Below, piece after piece: positions 16,139-25,084 of a stretch of 64,000 bases of DNA. The notes beneath the pieces are model-generated. The model worked only from the letters and a program-made list of their open reading frames with translations. It was not told the DNA's origin and searched no databases. The position numbers and the translations under genes were made by a program. Every line of letters starts with the position of its first letter. Position 1 is the first letter of the stretch. This DNA comes from Pseudorhodoferax sp. Leaf265 (lineage in GTDB: Bacteria > Pseudomonadota > Gammaproteobacteria > Burkholderiales > Burkholderiaceae_C): contig NZ_LMMT01000039.1 in assembly GCF_001422365.1 (NCBI RefSeq), forward strand, positions 62,001 to 126,000, in the 5' to 3' direction.

Positions 16139-17494
16139 TCACCTGGCCCGCGGCGCGCGCTTGGGCAGCAGCGCTTCGCTCACGCCCTGCACCCCGACCA
16201 GCCCGAGCACGGTGGCGAGGGAGTTCTGCGCGCCTTTCCAGGCATCCGTGAGGTCGATCGATTCGCTCATGGCGTGAAAGCCTGCGGTCTTGCCGCCGCC
16301 GCCCACGATGATCGCCGGGATGCCGAGCGCCATCGGCACGTTGGCGTCGGTGCTGGCGCCAGACAACAGCGTCTTGTGGCCGAAGGACGCATTGGCCCGC
16401 GTGGCCGCCTCGACGATCACCGAGTCGGACGCGGTCTGGCCGCCCGGGCGGTCGCCGATCAGCTTGTTGGACACGCTCAGCGTCGTCACCTTCCAGCGCT
16501 GGTTCTCTTCGGCCACCGCCTCGTCGATGGCGGCCAGGATCTTCTTCTCGGTCTCGAGCAGCGGCCCCATCGCGTCGGAGCGGATGTCGATCGCCATGCG
16601 CGCGTCCGGGGCGATGGTGTTCACCGAGGTGCCGCCGCCCACGGTGCCAACGGTGAAGGTGGTCTTGGGAAAGCTCGGCGTCCTGACCTCGGCGATCTTG
16701 GCGATGGCGCGGCCCATGCCGTGGATGGCGCTCGGCACCTGGCCGAAGGCGCCATAGCTGTGGCCGCCCGGCCCCTTGAACGTCACCTCGTAGCGGTGGC
16801 TCGCGGTGCCCAGCACCAGCACGGTGCCGTCTGGCGCCGGCTCGATGCCGACCATGCCGTCGATGTCCAGGTGCTCGGCGAAGATGGCCTTGATGCCGCG
16901 CAGGTTGCCCAGTTCTTCCTCGCCGACATTGCCCACGAAGAGCAGATCGCCGACGGTCTGGACGTGGTTGTCGTTGAGCACCTTGAGCCACGACAGCAGG
17001 ACGGCCAGGCCGCGCGTGTTGTCGGAAATGCCCGGCGCGCTGTACTTGTTGCCGTCCTGCCGGACCTTCACGTCGGTGCCCGCGGGGAACACTGTGTCCA
17101 GGTGCGCGGAGACGAGCAGCTTGGGGCCGTTGCCGCTGCCCTTGCGCAGACCGACCACATTGCCTTCGGCGTCGATCTTCGCGTCGGCCAGGCCAAGGGC
17201 CTTCATCCGTGCGAGGAAGGCTTCGGCGCGCGGTCGCTCCTTGAACGGCGGCGCCTCGATCTCGGTCAGCAGGACCAGGTCCTGGATCGACCGCGCGTGG
17301 TCGGCCTGGACAGACTCCATGAGCCGCTGGATCGCCGGTGCCGCGAGCAGCCGGGTGTAGGCCTGGTCCACCGCGGGCCTGACCGTCGTGGGCGTGGTGG
17401 CGACGGCGGAGAAGCTCTGGGCCTGGGCGGTGCCTGCGGCGCACAGGCTGGCCGCGGCGATGGCGGCAAGACGAAGGCGAAATGACAGCGTCAT
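16139..17494 (-). CDS. Exported M20 family metallopeptidase
   Basis: 451-residue zinc peptidase/carboxypeptidase-like enzyme with a clear Sec signal (hydrophobic core LAAIAAASLCAAG, cleavage near AQA-QS). Metal-binding features: SAHLDTVFP, then GISDNTRG with Asp, and the catalytic Glu pair in GNVGEEELGN. The lid/dimerisation domain has the conserved GPGGHSYGAFG. Most likely periplasmic, hydrolysing peptides or N-acyl amino acids. It is divergent from the LysR gene at 17597 with about 100 bases between, a layout that often means regulation by that LysR. Confidence 0.88.
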   Translation of the reverse strand: MTLSFRLRLAAIAAASLCAAGTAQAQSFSAVATTPTTVRPAVDQAYTRLLAAPAIQRLMESVQADHARSIQDLVLLTEIEAPPFKERPRAEAFLARMKALGLADAKIDAEGNVVGLRKGSGNGPKLLVSAHLDTVFPAGTDVKVRQDGNKYSAPGISDNTRGLAVLLSWLKVLNDNHVQTVGDLLFVGNVGEEELGNLRGIKAIFAEHLDIDGMVGIEPAPDGTVLVLGTASHRYEVTFKGPGGHSYGAFGQVPSAIHGMGRAIAKIAEVRTPSFPKTTFTVGTVGGGTSVNTIAPDARMAIDIRSDAMGPLLETEKKILAAIDEAVAEENQRWKVTTLSVSNKLIGDRPGGQTASDSVIVEAATRANASFGHKTLLSGASTDANVPMALGIPAIIVGGGGKTAGFHAMSESIDLTDAWKGAQNSLATVLGLVGVQGVSEALLPKRAPRAR

Positions 17495-17596
17495 GGTGGT
17501 CTGGCAGCAAGGCGGGGATCGGGCGCCGATTCTTGCGCCCCGCGTGCCCGTCCGCTTTGCTTTAATCTCGCTGGCCGTCAGTTTTCCTTACAGCCC

Positions 17597-18508
17597 GTGG
17601 ACCGTCCCGTGCGCCGCCAGATTCCCGCCACCCGCGCATTGCTCGTCTTCGACGCCATCGCGCGCCACCATGGCATCAGCAAGGCCGCCGAAGAGCTGTG
17701 CCTGACGCACAGTGCCGTCAGCCAGCAGCTGCGCCTGCTGGAGACCCAGCTGGGGCTGCGGCTGGTGCAGCGCCACGCGCGCGGCACCACGCTGACCGAC
17801 GCAGGGCGGCGCTACCACGCCCAGGTGGCTGGCGATCTGCTGCGCCTGGAGAACCACACGCTGGAGGCGATGGCCCAGCGGCCGGATGGCGAGCGCCTGC
17901 TGGTGGGCGCGGTGCCGGTGCTGGCAGAGCGCTGGCTGATGCCGCGCATGCCGCGGTTTCTGGCGCAACACCGCGCGTCCAGCATGCACCTGCAGGTGTT
18001 CCCGACGCACATCTACATGGAGGAGCCGGCCTTCGACATCGGCCTGCAGTACGACGATGCGATCTGGCCGGGCGCCACCGCGCATGCATTGATGCGCGAG
18101 GAATGCGTGGCCGTCGGCGCACCGCAGGCCCGGGGGCGGCGAGAGATGGCGCGCGGCGACTTCCGTGCCGTGAACCTGCTGCAGCTCAGCTCGCGGCTGG
18201 GGGCCTGGCAGGACTGGTTTGCGCACGCCGGCATCGCACGGCAGCCCGACAACGCGATGGCCGGGCATCGGTTCGACCTGTTCTCGATGCTGGTCGAGGC
18301 CGTGCGTGCCGACCTCGGAGTGGGTCTGGTGCCGCACTACTGTGTGGAGCGGGAGCTGGCGCGCGGTGATCTGGTGCAGGTTCACCCGTTCAAGGCCCGC
18401 AGCGCGCGCGGGTACAGCGTCTTCGTGGGCCAGGGCAAGGCGGACGATCCGCTGGTGGCTGCGTTCCTGCGCTGGGTGCTGACGGAGGCCGCGGCCGGCC
18501 AGGCGTGA
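17597..18508 (+). CDS. LysR-type transcriptional regulator, GcvA-like
   Basis: 303-residue regulator starting at a GTG (17597). The N-terminal winged helix-turn-helix is AIARHHGISKAAEELCLTHSAVSQQLRLLETQLGLRLVQR, the pattern of GcvA/AmpR-type LysR proteins. The C-terminal effector domain has the FDIGLQYDDAIWPG motif. Its divergent neighbour is the M20 peptidase, a probable target. The effector is unknown. Confidence 0.88.
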   Translation: MDRPVRRQIPATRALLVFDAIARHHGISKAAEELCLTHSAVSQQLRLLETQLGLRLVQRHARGTTLTDAGRRYHAQVAGDLLRLENHTLEAMAQRPDGERLLVGAVPVLAERWLMPRMPRFLAQHRASSMHLQVFPTHIYMEEPAFDIGLQYDDAIWPGATAHALMREECVAVGAPQARGRREMARGDFRAVNLLQLSSRLGAWQDWFAHAGIARQPDNAMAGHRFDLFSMLVEAVRADLGVGLVPHYCVERELARGDLVQVHPFKARSARGYSVFVGQGKADDPLVAAFLRWVLTEAAAGQA

Positions 18509-18550
18509 CGCACGCGCGCCTTGTCCCGCAGCGGCATCCGGCCGGTGCGG

Positions 18551-19525
18551 TCACAGCGGCCGCCCCTGTGCGCTGCGCGCGGCAACGAAGGCATCGAAGG
18601 CCTGCGCGCTGGTCTTGCGCGGCACGTAGCCGAAGCGCTGCTTGAGCGCCGTGTTGGCAAGCACCGGCCGGTAGCGCAGGAAGTCCAGCTGCTCGGGACC
18701 GTAGCGGCCGATGCCCAGCGCGCGGCCCACCCGCAGCGCCGCGCGCAGCAGGCCGGCCGGCAGCACGCGCGTGCGCTTGCCCAGCCGCTCGGCGATCGCG
18801 TGGATGGTCAGTGCACCGTCGCCCGCGAGGTTGTAGCAGCCGGGCGGGCCAGCGCCGTCCAGCGCGTGCAGCATCGCGCCACAGACATCCTCGTCCCAGA
18901 TGAACACGAAGGGGCTGTCGCTGCCCGCGATGGCCAGCGGCCGGGCCTTCTCGAACAGCGCGGTGATCTGGTTGTCGACGCGCTCGCCCAGGATGGTGCC
19001 GATGCGCAGCACGGTCTGCGCGAGCTGCGGGTGCGCACGCCGTGCCTCGGCCAGCATCTCTTCCACCAGGCGCTTGTGGTGGGCATAGGCGAAGCTCTCG
19101 TTGCCGCGCAGCGGGTGGTCCTCGGTCAGCCAGTCCGGGTTGTCGGCGTGGTAGCCGTAGGCCGCGCCGCTGGAGGAGACGACGAGGTGGCGCACGCCCT
19201 GTGCCAGACAGGCGTCCAGCACCCGGCGCGTGCCGCCCACGTCCACCGCGTACTCCAGCGCGCGCGTGGAGCCCTTGCCCGGCGTGACGATGGAGGCCAG
19301 GTGCACCACGGTGTCGATGCCGTGCATGGCCAACACGGCAGCAAGGCCCTCGTCGCGCACGTCCCAGCGCAGGTAGGTGGTGCCGGGCAGGCGGCGTTCG
19401 GGCGGCACCTCGCGCACGTCGGCGGCGACGACCGCAGGAACGTCCGTCCGCGCGGCCAGCGCCTGCAGCAGGCCGCGGCCCAGGAAGCCGTCGGCCCCGG
19501 TCACCAGGATGCGCCGCGCCCTCAT
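18551..19525 (-). CDS. NAD-dependent epimerase/dehydratase (extended SDR)
   Basis: 324-residue extended short-chain dehydrogenase with N-terminal Rossmann motif VTGADGFLGRGL, the active-site segment SSSGAAYG and catalytic YxxxK (YAHHK), and an NTD-binding-like NLAGDGALTIHAIAERLGKR. The open frame continues far upstream, but the homology starts at MRARRILVTGADG. Its ATG overlaps the stop of the symporter gene (ATGA). Last gene of a four-gene overlapping operon. It could act on a nucleotide sugar or on a hydrophobic carbonyl substrate related to the operon's oxygenase. Confidence 0.85.
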   Translation of the reverse strand: MRARRILVTGADGFLGRGLLQALAARTDVPAVVAADVREVPPERRLPGTTYLRWDVRDEGLAAVLAMHGIDTVVHLASIVTPGKGSTRALEYAVDVGGTRRVLDACLAQGVRHLVVSSSGAAYGYHADNPDWLTEDHPLRGNESFAYAHHKRLVEEMLAEARRAHPQLAQTVLRIGTILGERVDNQITALFEKARPLAIAGSDSPFVFIWDEDVCGAMLHALDGAGPPGCYNLAGDGALTIHAIAERLGKRTRVLPAGLLRAALRVGRALGIGRYGPEQLDFLRYRPVLANTALKQRFGYVPRKTSAQAFDAFVAARSAQGRPL

Positions 19526-20448
19526 GCCTCGGTCCCGGAGGGCACGCCGCCCTGCCGTGGCCGCCTGCCCCACCAACTGGCCAGCGCCAGGCCGGCGATG
19601 ATGTCCCAGAAGCCCCAGACACCCGCCACCACGGCCATGCCCCCCAGCCCGCCGAAGAAGCTGAAGATCAGCACCAGGCCCAGGCCGGCGTTGCGGATGC
19701 CGACCTCGATGGTCAGCGCGCGGCGATCGTAGTCGGCCAGGCCGAAGGCGCGTGCGCAGAGCCAGCCGGTGGCGAAGGCCAGCGTGTCGTGCAGCGCCAC
19801 GGCGACGATGACCAGGCCCACGTAGTCCAGGAAGTAGCGCCAGTTGCCGGCGATGGCGCCGACGATGAAGGCGATCAGCGTCACGAAGCTCAGGATGCGC
19901 ATGGGCTTCTTGAAGCGCTCGGTCCAGCGCGGGAAGCGGTCGGCGCACCAGATGCCCAGCACGAAGGGCAGGCCGATGATGATGAGGATGTGGCCACCCA
20001 TCTCCAGCGGGTCGATCGCGATGCTGCGCATCAGCGCGGAGGCCGTGGGGTGCAGCCCGCCCCAGAGCGCGAAGTTCAGCGGCATGGCCACGATGGCGAT
20101 CGCGTTGGAGACGGCCGTCATCGACACGCTGAGCGCCACGTTGCCGTTGGCGCGGTGCGTGAGGATGTTGCTGATGTTGCCGGGCGGGCAGCAGGCCACC
20201 AGGATCATGCCCAGCGCGATGCTGGGGCCCACGCCCAGCACGCGCGTGAGCACATAGGTGATGGCCGGCAGCGCGACGAACTGCGCGCCCACGCCCACCG
20301 CGAAGGCCAGCGGCATGCGCGCCACGCGCTTGAAATCGGCGATGCGCGTGTCCAGCGCGATGCCGAACATCAGGAAGGCCAGCACCGCGTTGAGCACGGC
20401 CAGCGAGGCCGGGTTGAAGTTCAGGCGGATCTCGTCGACGGGCAGCAT
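19522..20448 (-). CDS. Bile acid:sodium symporter family transporter
   Basis: 308-residue membrane protein of the BASS/SBF family. The N-terminal helix LNAVLAFLMFGIALD and the substrate-site segment VACCPPGNISNILTHRANGN are diagnostic; the second crossover contains EVGIRNAGLGLVL. About ten transmembrane helices are visible. Family members take up organic anions such as bile acids, pantoate or pyruvate with sodium. It sits between an oxygenase and an SDR, which suggests uptake or exchange of the organic acid they act on. The start is 12 bases after the upstream gene's stop. Confidence 0.9.
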   Translation of the reverse strand: MLPVDEIRLNFNPASLAVLNAVLAFLMFGIALDTRIADFKRVARMPLAFAVGVGAQFVALPAITYVLTRVLGVGPSIALGMILVACCPPGNISNILTHRANGNVALSVSMTAVSNAIAIVAMPLNFALWGGLHPTASALMRSIAIDPLEMGGHILIIIGLPFVLGIWCADRFPRWTERFKKPMRILSFVTLIAFIVGAIAGNWRYFLDYVGLVIVAVALHDTLAFATGWLCARAFGLADYDRRALTIEVGIRNAGLGLVLIFSFFGGLGGMAVVAGVWGFWDIIAGLALASWWGRRPRQGGVPSGTEA

Positions 20449-20460
20449 GGGCGCTCCGGG

Positions 20461-21783
20461 TCAGGTGAAGGCCGCGGCGGTCGCGCGCACCACCTTGCGG
20501 TAGGTGTCCTTGTGCACGTAGTACGCCATGCGTTCGAGCTTCAGGTAGCGGTAGCCCCCCGACATGTCGGGCCAGTTGGCGGGGCCGGCATCCCTGGCGG
20601 TTTGCAGCACGGCGGCCTGTGGGCTGCCGGCGTCCAGCGCCTTGAGGTAGCGCGCCACCAGCTCGGCCTGCTCGTAGCGGCCCTGCCAGCCCAGGCCACT
20701 GGCCTCCACCATGCCCAGCACGGCCAGGCGATCGAAGCGCGGTGCGAAGATGTTCAGGTACAGGCGCGGTGCCATGCCCTGCCAGTTCAGCAGTCCATGG
20801 TCCAGGAAGGGGTAGTGCAGCTTGTAGCCTGTGGCGGCCAGGATCAGGTCGTAGTCGCGCGCCTGGCCGTCCTTGAAGTGCACGGTGTGGTCGTCGCAGC
20901 GTTCGATGTCGGCGCGCACGCCCACGTCGCCGTGGCCGATGTGGTAGAGGATCAGCGAGTTCACGACCGGGTGCGATTCGTAGATGCGGTAGTCGGGCTT
21001 GGGAAAGCCGAAGCGCACCGGGTCGCCCGTGAACCACTGCAGGATGGTGCTGTCGATGCGCTGCTTGAGCCACGGCGGCAACGTGACCTTGCCGCCGATC
21101 GAATCGGCCGGCTTGCCGAACACGTACTTGGGCACGAAGTAGTAGCCGCGCCGCACCGAGATGTCGATGCTCTTGGCGTGGTGCACGGCATCGACCGCGA
21201 TGTCGCAGCCCGAGTTGCCCGCGCCCACGATCAGCACGCGCTGGCCGGTGAACTGCGTGGCCTCCTTGTAGGCCGAGGTGTGCCACAGCTTGCCTGCGAA
21301 CTGGCCGGGGAAGGTCGGCATGTTGGGTTCGGCCAGCGTGCCGTTGGCCACCACCAGGCCCTTGTACTCGGCCACCTCGGGCGCGGCGTCGCCGGTCTGC
21401 GTGGTCAGGCGCCAGCGCGTGCCGGGTGTGTCGGATACCGGCTCGGCCTTCAGCACCCGCGTGTCGAAGCGGTAGTGGCCGTGCAGGCCGAAGCGCTGCG
21501 CGAAGGCACGGAAGTAGTCCAGCAGTTCGCGGTGGCTCGGGTAGTCGGCCACGCTGGCGGCCATCGGGAACTCGCTGAACTCCGTCATGCGCTTGCTCGA
21601 GATCAGGTGCGCCGAGGCATAGACCGTGGAACGCGGGTTCTCGATGTTCCACAACCCGCCGACATCGCCATGGGCCTCGAAGCCTTGGAAGGCGATGCCC
21701 AGCTTCTGCAGGTTGCGGGCCCCGGCCAGGCCCGAGGGGCCGGCGCCGACGAGAGCGATCTGTTCGTGGGTCGGGCTGCTCAT
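20461..21783 (-). CDS. Flavin-containing monooxygenase
   Basis: 440-residue class B flavoprotein. Residues 11-20 hold the FAD motif LVGAGPSGLA, with GLWNIENPRSTVY after the first domain. The FMO fingerprint F-x-G-x3-H-x3-Y occurs as FAGKLWHTSAY, and the NADPH motif is VGAGNSGCDIA. Predicted to oxygenate a nucleophilic heteroatom or ketone. Its start overlaps the stop of the SDR gene upstream (ATGA). This is a different subtype from the fused monooxygenase at 12151. Confidence 0.88.
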   Translation of the reverse strand: MSSPTHEQIALVGAGPSGLAGARNLQKLGIAFQGFEAHGDVGGLWNIENPRSTVYASAHLISSKRMTEFSEFPMAASVADYPSHRELLDYFRAFAQRFGLHGHYRFDTRVLKAEPVSDTPGTRWRLTTQTGDAAPEVAEYKGLVVANGTLAEPNMPTFPGQFAGKLWHTSAYKEATQFTGQRVLIVGAGNSGCDIAVDAVHHAKSIDISVRRGYYFVPKYVFGKPADSIGGKVTLPPWLKQRIDSTILQWFTGDPVRFGFPKPDYRIYESHPVVNSLILYHIGHGDVGVRADIERCDDHTVHFKDGQARDYDLILAATGYKLHYPFLDHGLLNWQGMAPRLYLNIFAPRFDRLAVLGMVEASGLGWQGRYEQAELVARYLKALDAGSPQAAVLQTARDAGPANWPDMSGGYRYLKLERMAYYVHKDTYRKVVRATAAAFT

Positions 21784-22583
21784 CGCTTCAGGCCTGGAAT
21801 TTCGGTGGCGCCGGCTTCACCGGGCCTGGGTTTGCGCGGTTGCGCGAGCAGGATGCGGTCATGCATCGGCGCGGGCAGCAAGGCCAGCGCGCGTGCCAGC
21901 CAGCCGGTGCGGCGCGGCAGCACGATGTGTTCGCGGCCGGCCGCCACCCCCGCGAGCAGGCGTTGGGCCGCGGCGTCGGGCTCCAGCAGGCCGGGCATGG
22001 CGAAGCGGTTGCCGGCGGTGAGCGCCGTGCGCAGGTAGCCCGGGCTCACGGTGTGCACGCGCAGCGCCGTGGGGCGCAGCTCGGCGCGCAGGCTTTGCAG
22101 GTAGGCGATCAGGCCGGCCTTGCTGGCGCAGTAGGCGCCGTTGCCGGGCAGGCCGCGCCAGCCCGCCACGCTGGCCACGCCGACCAGGGCACCCGGGCGC
22201 CCCATGGCCCGCATCGCAGGCAGGAAGGGCGCGAAGGTGGTCACCACGCCGACGAGGTTGATCTCCAGCATGCGGCGCAGCACGGCCAAGTCCTCGGGGT
22301 GCGCCGTGTCGAAACCACCGGCCACGCCGGCATTGGCGATGACGAGGTCGGGTGGGCCGAAGCGCGCGGTCCAGTCCGCCGCCATGGCCGCCATGGCGGG
22401 GCCGTCGCTCACGTCGGGGGTGTAGACGGCGCAGCGGCCGGGCGCCAGCGCGGCCAGCGGGACCAGGGCCTTGCGCTGCAGGCCGACCAGCGCGACGCGC
22501 GCACCGCCAGCGATCAGCGCGCGGGCCAGCGCCTGGCCCAGCCCCCCGCAGGCGCCGGTCAGCACGGCATTGTCGAACGTCAC
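21780..22583 (-). CDS. Short-chain dehydrogenase/reductase
   Basis: 267-residue classical SDR. Cofactor motif TGACGGLGQAL at residues 9-19, NAGVAG after strand 4, and catalytic Ser plus YxxxK (VASVAGWRG...AYCASK). Oxidises or reduces an alcohol/ketone with NAD(P). First gene of the overlapping operon SDR-FMO-BASS-epimerase. The C-terminal ~50 residues (ALALLPAPMHDRILLAQ) are helical and hydrophobic, as in SDRs that act on lipidic substrates. Confidence 0.87.
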   Translation of the reverse strand: MTFDNAVLTGACGGLGQALARALIAGGARVALVGLQRKALVPLAALAPGRCAVYTPDVSDGPAMAAMAADWTARFGPPDLVIANAGVAGGFDTAHPEDLAVLRRMLEINLVGVVTTFAPFLPAMRAMGRPGALVGVASVAGWRGLPGNGAYCASKAGLIAYLQSLRAELRPTALRVHTVSPGYLRTALTAGNRFAMPGLLEPDAAAQRLLAGVAAGREHIVLPRRTGWLARALALLPAPMHDRILLAQPRKPRPGEAGATEIPGLKR

Positions 22584-22670
22584 GAACAGTCTCCTCCGCG
22601 GCGCATGCTAGCGGGCGCTGTACGCCGCCGCATCCGGGTGTTCCGCAGGGGCGCAGGCCGCGCCAGCCGG

Positions 22671-23582
22671 TCAGCGCGCCGGAGGAGGGTGGTTGGCCAC
22701 GCCGTGGCTCACATGCCCGGCTGGCACATGGCGCGCGGCCGAGCGCACGTGCGTGGTCTGGTCGTCGAAGAAGAAGTCGGGCTCGAACTCGCGCAGGAAC
22801 TCGCCCTTGGGCAAGCCGCCCAGGAACATGGCCTCGTCGACCTCGATGTTCCAGTTCATGAGCGTGCGGATGGCGCGCTCGTGGGCGGGCGCGCTGCGCG
22901 CCGTGACCAGCGCGGTGCGGATGCGCATGCCGGACGACGTGGCCTGCTGCAGCCGGTGCAGCGCGGCCAGCAGCGGCTTGAACGGGCCGTCGGGCAGCGG
23001 CAGCGCGGCCTTGTCGGTTTCGTGCAGCTGGAACGCGTCCAGGCCTTGGGCCTGGAACACCTGCTCGGCCTCGTCGGAGAACAGCACGGCGTCGCCGTCG
23101 AAGGCGATGCGCACTTCGCTCGGGTGGTTGCTGCCGGCCTGGGCCGACTCGGTCAGCACACGTGCGGCCGGGAAGCCCTGGGCGAGCGCCTCGCGCACGT
23201 CGGCCTCGTTGGCCGAAAGGAACAGGTGGGCGCGCAGCGGACGCAGGTAGCCGAAGGGGTCGCGGCCCTGCGTGAACACGCCGCGCTCGAGCTTGATGCC
23301 GGCTTCGCGCACCGAGCGGAAGATGCGCATGCCGCTGACCGGGTCGTTGCGCGAGAGCACCACCACTTCGACACGCTGCTGCGCAGGGTCGTTGAAGGCG
23401 AGCAGCTTGCGCACCAGCGAGAAGGCCACGCCGGGCCGCGCCGGCACCTCCAGCCGCGAAAGCTGCAGCTGCATGTAGGCGCGTGCATCGCCGGCTTCGA
23501 ACAGCCGGTTCTCCTCCTCCAGGTCGAACAGCGCGCGCGAAGAGATCGCGACGACGAGCTTGTCTTCCAGCGTGGCGGGCAT
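22671..23582 (-). CDS. 5'-nucleotidase (NT5C1-like family)
   Basis: 303-residue cytosolic enzyme of the bacterial 5'-nucleotidase family related to mammalian NT5C1. Recognisable blocks: KLVVAISSRALFDLEEENR at the N-terminus, VEVVVLSRNDPVSGMRIFRS, FLSANEADVREAL, IAFDGDAVLFSDEAE (the HAD-type DxDxV nucleophile motif) and FEPDFFFDDQTTHV. Dephosphorylates nucleoside monophosphates. It stands alone on the minus strand, downstream of a repeat-containing gap. The ATG at 23582 matches the family N-terminus. Confidence 0.85.
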   Translation of the reverse strand: MPATLEDKLVVAISSRALFDLEEENRLFEAGDARAYMQLQLSRLEVPARPGVAFSLVRKLLAFNDPAQQRVEVVVLSRNDPVSGMRIFRSVREAGIKLERGVFTQGRDPFGYLRPLRAHLFLSANEADVREALAQGFPAARVLTESAQAGSNHPSEVRIAFDGDAVLFSDEAEQVFQAQGLDAFQLHETDKAALPLPDGPFKPLLAALHRLQQATSSGMRIRTALVTARSAPAHERAIRTLMNWNIEVDEAMFLGGLPKGEFLREFEPDFFFDDQTTHVRSAARHVPAGHVSHGVANHPPPAR

Positions 23583-23709
23583 TTCAGTTCTCCAAAGTCC
23601 TATCCGCCGTTCGCAGCCCACGAAGCCGGTTCGCCAGGCACTGCTCCAGTGGCCGCGGAGCAGGCCATGCCAGCAGACGCCGCGGAACTGGCTCTGCCAG
23701 GCTGCAGGC

Positions 23710-23766
23710 GGCGCCCCCTGCAAGGGGGGTGGCGGAGCGCGCAGCGCGCAGACCGGGGGTGAGACC
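23710..23766. repeat. REP-like palindromic element, copy A
   Basis: GCGCCCCCTGCAAGGGGGGTGG followed by a GC palindrome AGCGCGCAGCGCGCA and a final CCGGGGGTG. The 5' half folds as CCCCCT..AGGGGG. A related element with the same order of parts lies at 25032. It occupies the gap directly after the gspF stop, upstream of the 5'-nucleotidase. Confidence 0.6.
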
Positions 23767-24996
23767 TCATCTTGCGAATTGGTTGAGCTGGATGATGGGC
23801 ATCAGCACCGCCAGCACGATCAGCATGACGATCATGCCCATGGCCACGATCAACAGCGGCTCCAGGATGGTGGCCAACGCCATGGCGCGGCGCTGGACTT
23901 CGCTGCCGATCTGGCGCGCGGCACGCTGCAGCATGGTGGGCAGCTCGCCGGTCTGCTCGCCCAGGCGCGCGAACATCGAGACCAGCCCTGGGAAGCGCTT
24001 CTTCTGCGCCAGCGCCGAGGCCAGCGGCGCGCCTTCGCGCACGGCCACCAGCGCGTCCAGCGCGTCGGCGCGCATGGCGCGGTTGTTGAGCGTCTCGGCC
24101 GCGGCCTGCAGCGCGCGCAGGATGGGCACGCCGGCCGCGGCCAGCATGGCCAGCGTGCTCGTGAATCGGGCCGCGTTGTAGCCCGCGGCGAGCTTGCCGA
24201 TCAAGGGCAGCCGCAGCACCATGGCGTCGAAGCGCTGGCGCACGGCCTCGGCGCGCAGCGAGAGCTTCAGGCCCACGCCGCCGGCCAGCAGCAGCAGCGC
24301 GATCCACCAGCCGTGGTGGCGCACCACGTCGCTGATGGCCAGCATGACCACGGTGAGGATGGGCAGCGCGCGCTTGGTGCCCGCGAACACATTGGCCACC
24401 TGCGGCACCACGTAGCCGACCAGGAACATCACGATCACGATGGCCACCAGGCTCACGATGGCCGGGTACAACGCGGCGCCGATCAGGCGCGACTTGAGTT
24501 CCTGTTGCGTCTCCAGGTCCTCGGCCAGCCGATCCAGCACCAGGCCCAGGTGGCCGCTTTGCTCGCCGGCGCCGATGACGGCGGTGTAGATCGGCGTGAA
24601 CTCGCGCGGGTGCCGGGCCAGCGCCTTGGCGAAGGACGAGCCGGCATTGACCTCCGAGCGCAGGCCGGCCAGCAGGTGGCGCTGGCGCTCGTCCTCGGCC
24701 TCCTCGGTCAGCGCGGTCAGCGCGCGTTCGAGCGGCAGGCCGGCGGAGACCAGGCCCGAGAGCTGGCGCGTCCAGACCGCCAGCGCCGTGCCGCGGAACA
24801 CACGGCCGGCGAACAGCCCGCGCGAGCGCGGGGCCTCCTCGCCCGCACCCTGGCCAGCGCCGACCGGTTCCACGGACAGCGGCACGAGGGCCTGGGCGCG
24901 CAGCATGCTGCGCGCCGAGCGCGCGGTGTCGGCCTCCAGCACGCCCTTGCGGGTCGCGCCTTCGGCATCGACGGCTTCGAATGCGTAGGCGGGCAT
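23767..24996 (-). CDS. gspF: Type II secretion inner-membrane protein GspF
   Basis: 409-residue polytopic protein of the T2SS inner-membrane platform. Typical GspF start MPAYAFEAVDAEGATRKGVLEAD, two repeated T2SSF domains (FARALARHP-like blocks around residues 130 and 330), and three transmembrane helices including the last, LIVAMGMIVMLIVLAVLMPII. Anchors the GspE ATPase platform. Last gene of the minus-strand gsp cluster, separated from gspE by a repeat-bearing 88-base gap. Confidence 0.95.
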   Translation of the reverse strand: MPAYAFEAVDAEGATRKGVLEADTARSARSMLRAQALVPLSVEPVGAGQGAGEEAPRSRGLFAGRVFRGTALAVWTRQLSGLVSAGLPLERALTALTEEAEDERQRHLLAGLRSEVNAGSSFAKALARHPREFTPIYTAVIGAGEQSGHLGLVLDRLAEDLETQQELKSRLIGAALYPAIVSLVAIVIVMFLVGYVVPQVANVFAGTKRALPILTVVMLAISDVVRHHGWWIALLLLAGGVGLKLSLRAEAVRQRFDAMVLRLPLIGKLAAGYNAARFTSTLAMLAAAGVPILRALQAAAETLNNRAMRADALDALVAVREGAPLASALAQKKRFPGLVSMFARLGEQTGELPTMLQRAARQIGSEVQRRAMALATILEPLLIVAMGMIVMLIVLAVLMPIIQLNQFAR

Positions 24997-25031
24997 GTGT
25001 CAGTGCCGCCCGGCCGCCCGAAGGCTCTGAC

Positions 25032-25084
25032 GCGCCCCCTCGGGGGGCAGCGATACGCGCAGCGATGAGCGTGGGGGCTTCATG
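25032..25084. repeat. REP-like palindromic element, copy B
   Basis: GCGCCCCCTCGGGGGGCAGC, then GATACGCGCAGCGATGAGCG and GTGGGGGCTTC. Same order of parts as copy A at 23710: a C-run/G-run hairpin, a CGCGCAGCG core, and a trailing GGGGG. It fills the gspE-gspF gap and ends at the gspE stop codon. Such elements recur in Comamonadaceae genomes and can act as mRNA-stabilising or attenuating structures. Confidence 0.6.

Noticed and set aside
18551..21652. 1033-residue continuous minus-strand frame
   Set aside because: The first part is a shadow of the monooxygenase and symporter genes; only the final 324 residues from 19525 are the real epimerase.
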